From Balanoglossus misakiensis (Eukaryota; Hemichordata), in assembly GCA_040954595.2 (NCBI GenBank), contig CM082582.2, forward strand, positions 13,020,001 through 13,084,000: a stretch of 64,000 nucleotides of DNA, given 5' to 3'. The position numbers and the translations under genes are program-made. Positions 13,631 to 25,900 of the stretch are shown here, in pieces. The first letter of the stretch is position 1, and each line of letters opens with the position of its first letter. Under the pieces are notes generated by a model. The model saw only the letters and a list, made by a program, of their open reading frames with translations. It was not told the DNA's origin and made no database searches.

Positions 13631-13638
13631 TGACGTCA
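13631..13638. promoter_or_regulatory. Perfect CRE palindrome TGACGTCA
   Basis: Full CREB/ATF consensus, with a half X-box-like GGTTGCTAAGG about 50 bp before it. It sits between the two frames described at 13.3-13.9 kb. Motif evidence only. Confidence 0.4.
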
Positions 13639-13686
13639 CAGACATGCATATACACTACTCTCTAATGTCATTAAAGGTGACCTTAC

Positions 13687-13857
13687 CCTTGACTTTATGT
13701 ATAGCTGACTGATACATGACCCTCTGGCATCTGCTGCTGGTCAACTTGAAGTTATTCCCATCCCGTCCTTGAATGACACAAATAGTTGGATCCCGCTGAC
13801 AGAGAAAGTTTCCCGCGGCGACGCGACATCCTTCGAGATCGAGACCGTGATGCATTC
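13687..13857 (-). CDS. Possible orphan exon (symmetric phase 1-1, cysteine-containing)
   Basis: On the minus strand a 171-base block is flanked by a plausible acceptor (ending ATACAG) and a good donor (AAGG|GTAAGG). It is open throughout in one frame, giving a peptide that begins MHHGLDLEGCRVAAGNFLCQ and has four cysteines. Phase 1 at both ends is common in exons encoding extracellular modules. I do not recognise the family; the cysteine and DPTIC..GRDG spacing is only loosely Kazal-like. No convincing partner exon was found. A frame at 13325-13531 lies downstream on the same strand but lacks a good acceptor. This may be a fragment of a lineage-specific secreted protein, or chance. Confidence 0.25.
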
Positions 13858-15261
13858 CTGTATGGTATAAAAGAAATCAACTTGACACGTGGACTTGAAG
13901 TGAAGTAATAAATGAAAAACAAAATCAAGAATGTGGAATCTGACAGCGTAGAGGGCGCTATTTACAGGCAGGTAGATTATATGGCTTTTTATTCATATAG
14001 TCTAATTCTAAGAGTTTGAACCATGAACCCCTGTAACACCCAGTTTGAATTCTATCTAGGTTAAATATGGAACTAGGCCAGGGTTAAGGGTAATAGACTT
14101 GACTTTCTGAGGTCAAGGCCCGGCTTTGACCGGACAGCCAAAAATATATCACCAACCCCGCATCCACAGATTCACATGCATGGCAGGATGTTCAAGTTAT
14201 AGAAGATATAGAAAGCCACTCGATATAAAACACTTGTATGTGGTTATATCTAGTGTATCTGCCGTTCATCTACTGCAGTATTTTAGTTGGCGAAATGCAC
14301 AGACAGTGACAGAAACAGACATTCAGCTTTGGTCATAAAAGTCGAACAGCTCAGTTCGTGTCTAGAATAACTTGACCGCTTGATTTTCATAAAACATTAA
14401 CTTCTAACTAGGTTAAGAGGTCTGAGGTACGGCAGGGGACGCCCGATGTGGTGAGTAGGGCGTTTGATTTTGAACGCTTGTTTGTGATGGTTGCCAGGAA
14501 GCCTGTAATTGCAAAACACGACAGTGTAACCAGCGAACTATAACTATGGCGGATAAACAGACCAACAATCATTTGATCTAGTCTCACATTTACGTCACCC
14601 GTCTTTGAATCATTCCATCAACCACTCTTGACCGGTGACTGCCCTCTGTTAAACTGACCTTAATAGTCTAGGGGGATTTGTTTGAATTCAATCCACCGAG
14701 ACAGAAATGCAATCATCATCATCATCATCAAGACCGAGGCAGTCAAGTGAACATACATGGGTTTGGTAACTACATATTTTATTTGTAAAATAATATATGC
14801 AAAAATACTTCAACGTATAATGTTCTGTGAAAGCACAAAAACTATGTTTGTCACAACAAGAAGAAACTACCCACACATCTATAATGGGACTGCTTTGTTT
14901 GGGGGCATGTTTTGTGCGATAGTTTGGTGAAGATTATTGAAACGAAAGTACACAGGTGCTGTTGGATCAATATGCTAATGCAGTACACACTCTAAAACAC
15001 ACAAGTCTACACAGTAAATTTCTCTGGGTATGGAATATTTTTCAAACATAAATAAGCTATGAATACAGTTGCAATAATCGTGTTATATTTCTTTTATCTT
15101 CCCAGTTTTTCTTCTTTCTTTCCAAGAGACCTTGGATCTCCATCAATTTACACTGAGATACTTGAACAATCCCAACATGGTAGAACAGCCCTTTTCCAAG
15201 ATGTAAACAGGTTTGGGTATATGTATGTAAGGAACACATTATCCCAGGTGGTAGAGTTGTG

Positions 15262-15717
15262 CTATTGGTCTGGTTTTGCAGTCTCTGCTCTGTTAACTTC
15301 TATAACAAGTTTTGGTTCTGAATATATTTGACTAATGACAACCTGTTGAAAAAAGGGAAGAAAATGATCAGTCTGATATTAAATATAAAATATGAATATG
15401 AGATGTATAAAGACAATAGTGAGTGATCCTTTGAGAAGTTTTGTAAGAGTCAAGGCTTTAGTGTTTCTGCAAGTAAACGTAGAAATAAATTTTCCTGTGA
15501 CTCATGTGAGTATGGAATTGGATATGTAAATTCCTATGTGTGTGTGTGTGTGACCAACTCTTTTGGGTTGGAAACAAAGCAGGAGATGCCAATTACCTGT
15601 CTTTTAATCACTGCAAAATTTTCTTCAGCCTTTGCTATAAGATCATTGATTTTGACAGAATCTGTGACAGCCTTATTTTCCCTGAAAGCATCTTGTATTC
15701 TTCTGTATGCATATGTC
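15262..15717 (-). CDS. LYRM4: LYRM4 / ISD11, Fe-S cluster biogenesis LYR protein (exons 2 and 3)
   Basis: Exons 15597-15717 and 15262-15342 (stop at 15262) encode the conserved core and C-terminus of ISD11. ISD11 stabilises the mitochondrial cysteine desulfurase NFS1 with acyl-ACP during Fe-S cluster synthesis. Exon 2 reads [20 protein letters not shown], very close to human RTYAVRRIRDAFRENK, and ends IKRQ. Exon 3 reads [15 protein letters not shown], matching the VHIGQLYSTDKLIIE tail. Splice sites are canonical (cttag|GA, CAG|gtaatt, caacag|GT) and phases agree: exon 2 starts with the third base of an Arg codon, exon 3 in phase 0. The gene is on the opposite strand to FARS2, as in human. The first exon is less certain and is listed separately. 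Confidence 0.88.
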
Positions 15718-17249
15718 CTAAGAAAGAAACAGCAGAGAAGAGATGTTAGTTACACAATCAGAAAATCTGTCTTTAAAATCTCCATGAGATGCCTCACAGT
15801 ATTTGGAGATTGTCACATCAATTAATGGTTGTCTAACTGCGGCGAGACCTTGAGAATGACTAAATGCAAAGAGACAGATGTTCTATGTTAATGTTTTTCT
15901 AAATAAATCTTTGATGGGTTTATTCAAATTCAAGAGAACAGATTGAGATGTGACCATGATGGTTTGACACCGGGCGTTTGTCTGCCTGACAGGTTCACCA
16001 CGTGACTTAGTTGCTGATGGCAACACACCTGAACTTGACATTCACATATACAGTCCCTATTCAAATCCACTTGACAGGTCTTGAATGATTTATACAATTA
16101 AATTATCACAGGTCCTTTTATATAGGCACTCTTTGACAAGAGTCTGACAATGGCCGATTTCTCCAAGACCACGGGTGGCAATGCGAGTGATCTATGTCCG
16201 GATAATTCATTGCCCATTCTGTGTTTGAATAACTCTCGGCATGGGTAAAATAAATCAAGATGGCTGAAATAACTTCCTCCCATTTGCCATCATCGGTTAG
16301 TGTTAGACCTTATTGTTCATTCTTTCATTAACCGGCAAGGCCATTAAGTGGAAAGTGACTTCATGTATGGAATTGTTTTCATACAAATCTCTCGTGGCGC
16401 ATAAATCTTGCCTGTAATGGACTCATCCTTTCAGTAATTTATCTCTGCTTGCTTGCGCTGTGATGTTGATGAATCTTTACCTTTTGACACATCAATGCTC
16501 AAGTACACATACAGCTGATAAACTTAAAAGAGATATTTAGTGCTCGATGAACATTTAGTACAATTTGCCCACTTTACTAATTTATAGGCAAAGGAGGTAT
16601 GAGTGACTACTGACAGTCTATGAGAATGTGTCTACACTATCCCTGTACCAATTCCCATGGTTCTGAATGAAGATGTGTGTAACGCAACGCAATGAAGATG
16701 ACCATTTGCCAGGGTGATGATGGCAATGATTGGGGATTTGGGAATTTAGAGCAACGAGCAACATTTAAAGCTCAAAGGTCTCACAACTGCCTGCAGAAAC
16801 CTATACCGGTAATTGAGATCCTGCAACAAGAGTCAGAAGAAGAATGTTGATCATCCACTTCACCCTGAGGGAAGATGTTAACCCCTATCACTGCACATTA
16901 CAGCCATCGCAAGTGTCTTTTCATGATGATTGGTATTCCACATGCTATTTCCTTCTAATCCTTTTAAATGCAGATTGTGGATCACGGCTGCAGTTTAATA
17001 GCGCAAGGTGTTCGATGTATCTGCAATTAGCAAGCAGATCTATTGGTGTGAAGTTCCAAGCTCCACACAGACTAATCACATTTCACTATTTACCCGATTG
17101 TCGCTTTACTGCAAAACACTTCACGATTAAGTAGTGCTTGTCTGCAGGAGAACAACCTGATCTACTTAGATGTTGTGGAGTACCCCTTCTGGACTAATTG
17201 CATTCCACTTGCCATCAGTGTTGACAAGTGTCTAACAGCATATTAGTCC

Positions 17250-17888
17250 ATGGAATTCTCAGTGTTTGCATCTTGTTTCGTGTGGGACGGCAACAGATTC
17301 AGTGTACGCTCAGGAATTCAACAATTCATTACATTCACACTGGGTAGTAACACAACATTACCGCATAGAATATTCAGGGTTACTAGTACAAAACAATTCC
17401 AAACAATGGTGAATTCAGTCATGATTGGAAAGATGATGTTTTTATGTGGTTTTCTGTGGATATTTCCCCTGGGATGTGTTCTACCTCAAGAGGGCTCTTT
17501 TCAATTTCCTATACCGTACTTCAAATGTCTCTTCAGTCAAAACCCTGCAATCATAACTGCAATTTGTTTTCCCAGGGTAAGAGAAAGTCCCTGGATCTCT
17601 GACTACACATACAACCTTGAATTTCAACAGACAGCGAGACCCCCTGGGATCAGGCAGCGCAACCGTCATTTTTCTACACATTTAAATCAAAATGGCGACA
17701 ATGAACGGACGGCAATTCAATCAAACAGCAATAAAGTTACACAAGCAAACTTGAAAAAGAGCTTACACAATGCTAATGACCGTATAACAAAATTTCCAAT
17801 CATAAAGAGTTCAGATCCTACCATCCATAGTGTACACAGTATTATATTATCTTTTCTCATTTTCTGCCTGATAGCAACTGATGCTTAA
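17250..17888 (+). CDS. Doubtful 212-codon open frame with signal-like and tail-like hydrophobic segments
   Basis: ATG-started frame inside the presumed LYRM4 intron. I recognise no family. From an internal Met near residue 53 it reads MVNSVMIGKMMFLCGFLWIF, then PLGCVLPQEG, resembling a signal peptide and cleavage site. The last 19 residues (SVHSIILSFLIFCLIATDA) are hydrophobic, like a GPI-anchor signal or C-terminal membrane segment. The part between is low in complexity and Asn-rich, with few cysteines. A motif that could serve as either splice acceptor or donor lies near 17574. Codon use gives no clear signal, so it may be chance. Confidence 0.18.
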   Translation: MEFSVFASCFVWDGNRFSVRSGIQQFITFTLGSNTTLPHRIFRVTSTKQFQTMVNSVMIGKMMFLCGFLWIFPLGCVLPQEGSFQFPIPYFKCLFSQNPAIITAICFPRVRESPWISDYTYNLEFQQTARPPGIRQRNRHFSTHLNQNGDNERTAIQSNSNKVTQANLKKSLHNANDRITKFPIIKSSDPTIHSVHSIILSFLIFCLIATDA

Positions 17889-18347
17889 CAAAGCATCCGG
17901 GCAAAATGACCTCACTTTAGAGACACCGGCATCATTTATCTTCAGTTGACATACGACTAGTCACGATGTTCCATTAACGTCAACCGAAGTAATCTATAAG
18001 CGTTTCCTGTCCTGGAGCTAGCTCGGAGGACCATTAAATTTTTTTTTACCGACTAGCTCTTAATTCCCGTTGATGCTTTACAGGACAGATACGACTGAGA
18101 TTTTTACAATGACTTTTAATGCGAGGAATCCTGATGTCTGGGCTGAGAGCGAAAAACAGCCTTCAGATTATTCACATTTTAGTATTATGACAGTTTTTCA
18201 GCCATTATAATTTAATACATCTACTCACATACATATTCCAGTTTCAGAGTATTGCATTCACAAAGGACACTCGGTGTAGCGCCATGACATTTTTTTCCCT
18301 GGGCCTTAATCTTCCCCCTTAGACTCAGATATGTTCATTAATTTAAT

Positions 18348-18561
18348 ATACTGTAAAACACTTAATTTTCGCGAGCAATTAATTTTCGCCAAATACGCGA
18401 GAGCCAAAATATCGTGAAAATAAAAAGTCGCGTAAATTGTTTTTGAAGATAACGATGCAGTGAATGAAATAAGAGAACGCGAAAATTAATACTCGCGAAA
18501 CAGTGGCCTCTCTCGATAACGCGAAAAATTTAACTCGCGAAAATTAAGTGTTTTACAGTAT
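18348..18561. mobile_element. MITE-like non-autonomous element with ~28-bp terminal inverted repeats
   Basis: The left end ATACTGTAAAACACTTAA (continuing through TTTTCGCGAG) and the right end are exact inverted copies over about 28 bp. Both ends abut TA dinucleotides, as expected for Tc1/mariner-type insertion. The ~214-bp interior has no ORF and contains more degenerate CGCGAAAATTA-type copies. This is a typical miniature inverted-repeat element. The superfamily is inferred from the TA flank only. Confidence 0.75.
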
Positions 18562-19586
18562 ACATACAAATTTAACAACTCACCTTGCATAAAATTTCTT
18601 TCTTCCATTCACCAGTTAAAACTACTCAGCTATCCGAGAATTTCTGATATATCCATGTTCTAACATTTTCACGTCTGATATTTTATCAAAATATTTGCAC
18701 TGAGAAATTGCTTCACAGCAGCAATCAACAGTTTCTGTTTGACATTTCAATTTGATTGGGATTCCGTTCATACTTTGGTAAGCTGCTGGCTTTCATTTGT
18801 AATGTTTTCACCAGATGCAGTGTCACAAGTTGAAAAGGTTCTTGAATTAATTGGATGTGTCAACTATCGGCAACCAGTGTTTGCGTGGTTGTGTTAATGA
18901 TACAGGTATAGGCATCGTACATACGGGCAGGAATGGTGGTATCTGGTAGTGTTTCACTCTGGAAACAAACCCAGAACTACTTTCATCTATAACACTTTCA
19001 ACCATAACGTCTAGTTAAATATCTTGAGCTACTTGAGCTCATGCCCATAGTTCCACATTCTGACAATGTACAGCTCAACTTCCACATTTTTTTTGACATA
19101 CAGCCCTGCCAAGCAGAGCTATACCGGGCTATATCTGGAACTATCTATACAATGACTAATTAAGTATATGTGGAACAATTTATATAATGACAAATACTGG
19201 TAAGTAAAATGATCAATTATGTAAAAATTAATGTTAATTAATTAAATAATGAGTGAGTGAGTGGGTGAGAGAGTGACATTCAACAATTTCCAGTACATGT
19301 GACAAAGACAAAGAAATTGTCCATTTTGGACGCATAGTGGCGCTATTACTGAAACAGAACGAGGCAGGCCATTAGCTTACGTCACGCAACACGGACGTTC
19401 GTCATGTTCGTAGCGGACGCGGACAATCTTCATTGTCACGCATTCTAGTGGTTGTGCGCATTTATAATTTGCTGTACATGTATATCATTCTCGTTGGCAG
19501 CAGTGTTATCGTTTCATTTTCTGGAGTGGTGTTATGAAAAGCAATCCTGTCTGCCCCGGGACCATGCCAAACGCGACCGAGCGCAC

Positions 19587-19660
19587 CTGAACTTGTGTCG
19601 TGCCCGCTGTAGTGCTCTTAAAACCGCTTGTTTCATGGTCCAGGAATCGCGCTTTATCAT
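19587..19660 (-). CDS. LYRM4: Candidate first exon of LYRM4 (divergent LYR motif)
   Basis: Minus-strand ATG at 19660 opens a 74-base coding segment ending TTCAG|gtgcgc. It carries exactly the two-base phase needed to join exon 2 as Arg-Thr-Tyr-Ala. An in-frame TGA precedes the ATG. Its end, MKQAVLRALQRARHKF, aligns with human LYRAMLRESKRF as VLRALQRARHKF, but the Tyr of LYR is replaced and about five residues (SAYNY in human) are missing before the shared Arg. The joined product would be 91 residues, the human LYRM4 length. The donor is weak. Position (CpG-rich, about 730 bp from the FARS2 start, divergent) supports it; an undetected canonical exon elsewhere is the alternative. Confidence 0.4.
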
Positions 19661-20393
19661 TCAGCATTGCTCAAACTGTTTGGAATAATCTAGAATTTCT
19701 CACCGAAAATTGTATCCCGTGAATTTCTTTGATTCCCGCAGCATTTGTTTATATAAACTTAACACTTTCATTCTAGACGACATCGTCAGCCTAGCAGAAA
19801 TCCAGCAGATGATTTATTTCCCATGAATCTATGCCATGATACCCCTTAACCACGCAATTATTATAATTAATAACTCGCGTTTATACACTACAACCATTTT
19901 CCAACTTCCCCAAAAGTTCACACCAATAAAATTAAAGTTTTTCCGGATATTGTTTTCGTATTACCGGAAGCTGCAGCTTATCTTCTTTCCGTTGGGATGG
20001 CCATGTTCTGTTTTAAAGGTGCTCTAGGGTGTCAAAACATGGCGGCTTCCATTTAACATGTGAGTAAGTGGGCATGTTGCACATAAAATGTCTTTGGCGG
20101 TCCATTCTCGCTTAACTTCAGGGGGTGGGAATTGTTAAAAGATAACAACTGGGGAGGGGTCGATATTTCCAATTTAACATGCATTCTTCGTGGAAAGGAA
20201 AACGTTGTCTGCTACTTAAATGAGGGCGCCCTATCTACACTAACATGTGTATCCCAGGTGTCATGGACCTTACCACAATGTGGGTGCTTTAATAGCTTGA
20301 AGTTGAGGTTTATCCATTTCTTGTAATGATCTACAGGTATGGATGGTTAACATTTAACAAAGGAGGAAGAAAACACTCATTTCAACAGTGAAG
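19661..20393. promoter_or_regulatory. Divergent LYRM4/FARS2 intergenic promoter region
   Basis: About 730 bp lie between the candidate LYRM4 start and the FARS2 start. It includes a CATGGCGGCTTCC motif near 20038. The FARS2 ATG is only 7 bases after a possible splice acceptor (TTTCAACAG), so a non-coding FARS2 exon may lie in this region. No core promoter element is clear. Confidence 0.4.
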
Positions 20394-22290
<1,897 letters not shown>

Positions 22291-22371
22291 AAAAGTAAAG
22301 CACAGTAGAATATGAATGTATTTCTTGGTATGATTTTCAACTTCACAAATATGTACATTTCTCTTAAAAGG

Positions 22372-22377
22372 AATAAA
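22372..22377 (+). terminator. Polyadenylation signal AATAAA of FARS2
   Basis: AATAAA 82 bases after the FARS2 stop; a second AATAAA follows near 22390. It sits about 550 bp from the converging TBC1D32 stop. Confidence 0.6.
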
Positions 22378-22933
22378 ATTAATTTTCATAATAAATTTTG
22401 TACACATAATTTATGACAAATTCAATACACAATTCTCACAGCTTCAAATATAAGTGATTATATTTCAGTGCATGACTGACAGAACAGAAATTCAAATATT
22501 ACTTTGATTTTTCAATGAATATGGCTTCTTAAGTCTACACTGTCTCAAAGCTTGCAGGAGTGCTATTCAATTTAGTTCCGAACCTGCTATAAAGCTGGAG
22601 ATCTTCATGCCTTTCAAATACTCCTCACCCACTCTGGACACAAAGTATTAGCACATTCTCATTCCTGCACAAGACGCACACGGGTATATAGAAAATGGCC
22701 GCCCACCAGCGAAAAAGCAAAAACCAGCTGTGGGTAAGAGACCATCTGACTGTGAAAATAACAAGTACAATGGAAAATTTCCTGTGTGAATGTAAATTGC
22801 TCTGCACATAACCAGTCATAATGGTCCCATTTGCTGCCTAATTAAAAACATTTCTTCATCTCTGAGGTCTTCCATCCCCATTCCTGTCTTCATCCAAGAC
22901 TTCATTCTGATGGTAGGTATCAGCCTCTATGCA

Positions 22934-25900
22934 TCATGGCTTTGTAATGCATTTCATATCCGAGAGTACCAGCTTCCTGTAATTGTGCTCAAGTTGCTGC
23001 ATGAAGTCGATGTAGTTTCCCACATGGAAACCTCGGATTGGTTCTTCCTGTAAGGAAATATGGCAGAAGATGAACGATGGTCACGATATCTAGTCTGACC
23101 CTCACAGAAGCTCAAACCCAATTCAGCCAATACTCAATCCTACCTTCAAATACACCTGTAAATCCTTATGCTGTGCATGTAGCAACAGACTCTGCTGCAA
23201 GTGTTTGAATATAGCCACGCAGATGTACACCTGGTAATCGGCTCCCATCAGAATACACACACAGATGTAGTGGCAGACATCTTGCCAGTCGAGGTAGTTC
23301 CAGAAACACTGACGCAACCAATGCTGGCAAATCTGGAATAGGATTTGAAAACAATATGTACATTTGGAGATATTTCGGTCATATATGCACCTACAGAGAA
23401 ACCCGGTGCATTCCAGCACTGAACAGAGAAGTTTATTTACCTGTGAACATGTGTATCCACTCATTTTGAAGGCAGAGAACACCAGCGGCACCTCGGTTTG
23501 TAGCAGAAGCTCGATGTGATGTCCAGATGTGGAGAACAACGGCGGGATGCCACTGACGGTCAGCTGAGGTGGGACTTGCATCTGATAAAGCATTTCAGAA
23601 ATTGCATATATTTAATTTAGAATACATCTCATCTGCAGTAGAGGGGGGTACTATGAAAAGGACAGTATTGTGAATACTTACCGAGTTGTGGAGCCTCGGT
23701 AACCACAGATACGCTGACGCTACCAGGGTGGAGAATTTATGGAGGAAGTTCCAACTCTTCTCTCTGTTCCCAGACATCATCAAAAACATGGTGGACACAA
23801 ACCAGTCATATCCCATGTATTCTTGTTGCAAGAAAGCTGTCAGTTTTTGTAGTCAAGGAAAGATTCAAAGCCAAAACACATCTGAGAGCAATCTAACCAT
23901 TGAATAATTTCTCTGTATAAATAAAAAATGTGAGTTGAAGCTCCTAAACATCATAGTTCATTAAAGGCATGTTTTCTTTCTATATATGGTCATAGGGATT
24001 GAATTCTGGGCCTTTAATGAATCAAAGGATACACAGCTCTGAATCTGTCTGTCTTTGTTGTTGTTTGAGATAGTGCCTGCTCTGTTTAATCAGCAAACTC
24101 AGTTTCTCAGTGCTGTCACTACTGTTGGTTAGTATCTTCAAATGCTGACCGTACCTGCAGAAATGAAAATATATCATGAATACATGATACTGCTGTTATT
24201 AGGTGCCCTTTTTAGGTGGATATATAAAAATTTCAAATACCACAAAAAATGTCTTTTTACCTCACAGACATTTTGATACCCAGTACTTGAATCTCTGGTA
24301 ACTTGTGTGCTTTCAGTTGACTATCAGAGCCAGTGTATTCTTTCAGTGGGAAGATGCTTTCATCAGGAATCTTTGTGAGTGCCCCCATTATTCTCTCCAA
24401 CATGTCAACCAATACTGCAAGAAAATATCACAATAATCAATCTTTCCTTCACTATATTTTGGTATTATGTTTCCAGCAATGGCCTGGTTGAACACACAGG
24501 ACTGGTTTCAAAACACATCCACCCAAGAGTGGTCTCACATATGATTCCACTTACCTTTGCCAGTTGCAAGGTCTGCCTTCCTGCTCAACAAACTGCAAAA
24601 TGTTTTCTTACATTTGTCCAGCCACAAAACACTGGCTTCTTCCGTTCTGGTGCTGTTCAGGAACTTTGTGAGTTCATTCTCTGTTCAAAATAATGAAACA
24701 TTTTTTTCAGTATTGTAATATTTACATGTACATCTTATCAATACATGTGTAATAATATTACAATGAGTTTCCCCAAAAAACTCTCTAACTTAACAATGTA
24801 ACTTGTAAGACCTGTCAATGATACCTTGTTTCATAGCTGATGGTCTTGTCATCTGAGGCGTGTATGGCTTGGGTACTGGGAACTGGGAGAATAACGGCCA
24901 TGAATATGGATTATCCATGTCTTTCAAGGATCTGGGAGGTAACACTCTCTCTGTTGGACCTCCTACGATGTAACTACGTATCAGCACATGGTTTCGTTCC
25001 ACAGACAACATGTCTATGATGAATTCATCACTCCTGGAATCAAAATATCAGATTTATGTGTCAATAAAGACTGCAATGGCCATCCCCAATTATCACTACT
25101 GAGTATCAGTGCCATTTCTAACTATCACATGGTAATACTAGTAAATGAATAAAGTTATCTGTCTCTTTAACCCTGTGCAGTTTAGGCATCAGCAACCAAG
25201 GACTTTGACAATGCCACTTTAATATTGTATGGGCAATGCTACCTTAATATTGTAAGTTGTACGTAAAGCCTTTCTTTGCCTACTCACCCTTCATCTCGTC
25301 TGCTTCTATTCATCTGTTGACTCTGCAGTAACATGTCTTGTATTTTGTACTGGCTTTCCAACAACAGAACAGAATCCAGACAACAACACAAGATGCTAAG
25401 AACCCTGTAAAGCACAATAATAAACAAAATGATATCATATAAGATTCCATGCTACCAAGAGAAAATATATTTATATGACTTTACTCTCTAATCAACATTT
25501 CACCACAATACACAAAAAAATCCATTTTTACCTGAGACCAAACACTTGGGATTGTTCTACATTGAAAAGTGAGTGTATTTTGCTTGGTGTGTCTACCATA
25601 ATCAGCCGGTCAATTAAATCCTGTAAAACAAACAAACAAGCAAACAAACAAATGAAAGAATATATACATATAGTTCATTTGATCATTAGATAGTGAATTC
25701 AGCCTAATCTTTACAAGTGAGTGAATCCAGAAACTTACCGGTATTGTGTTTGGAATGTCCCTGAATGAATAAGTTTCTTTGTTGGCCAGTGGTTGGTTGG
25801 CGATGGCTTCAAAGACGGCAGGATACGCTGATAATACATTCACTAATGTCATCAGAGACTGTAAGTACAATTAAAACCATTTATGATTCAGACTGAAATT

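Larger units (their letters stand above)
2590..15261. other. Long intergenic stretch, mostly non-coding
   Basis: About 12.7 kb in which the open frames look random: short, no recognisable domains, mostly no splice-site support. The one exception is a possible exon on the minus strand at 13687-13857, listed separately. The stretch is marked by five perfect CRE palindromes (5688, 6546, 9171, 10376, 13631), a perfect X-box (9199-9212), a G14 tract (7909-7922) and a short ATC repeat near 14711-14730. It is more likely regulatory DNA than a missed gene cluster, but lineage-specific genes with small exons cannot be excluded. Confidence 0.5.
15718..19586. other. Probable LYRM4 first intron
   Basis: A 3.9 kb stretch between LYRM4 exon 2 and the candidate exon 1. 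It contains a MITE-like inverted-repeat element (18348-18561), a 212-codon plus-strand frame of doubtful status (17250-17888) and a short GAGTGAGT run near 19250. Nothing else is recognisable. Confidence 0.5.

Noticed and set aside
15538-15825. 95-codon plus-strand frame
   Set aside because: Shadow of LYRM4 exon 2, which on the minus strand gives the conserved ISD11 sequence and proper splice sites.
19449-19688. Plus-strand cysteine-rich frame resembling the N-terminal part of anosmin
   Set aside because: It starts with TTG, not ATG, has no acceptor with a good pyrimidine tract, ends without a donor, and overlaps the more plausible LYRM4 exon 1 on the other strand. The similarity is limited to cysteine spacing.
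20132-20326. Plus-strand frame just upstream of FARS2
   Set aside because: No ATG-supported conserved sequence; lies in the divergent promoter region.
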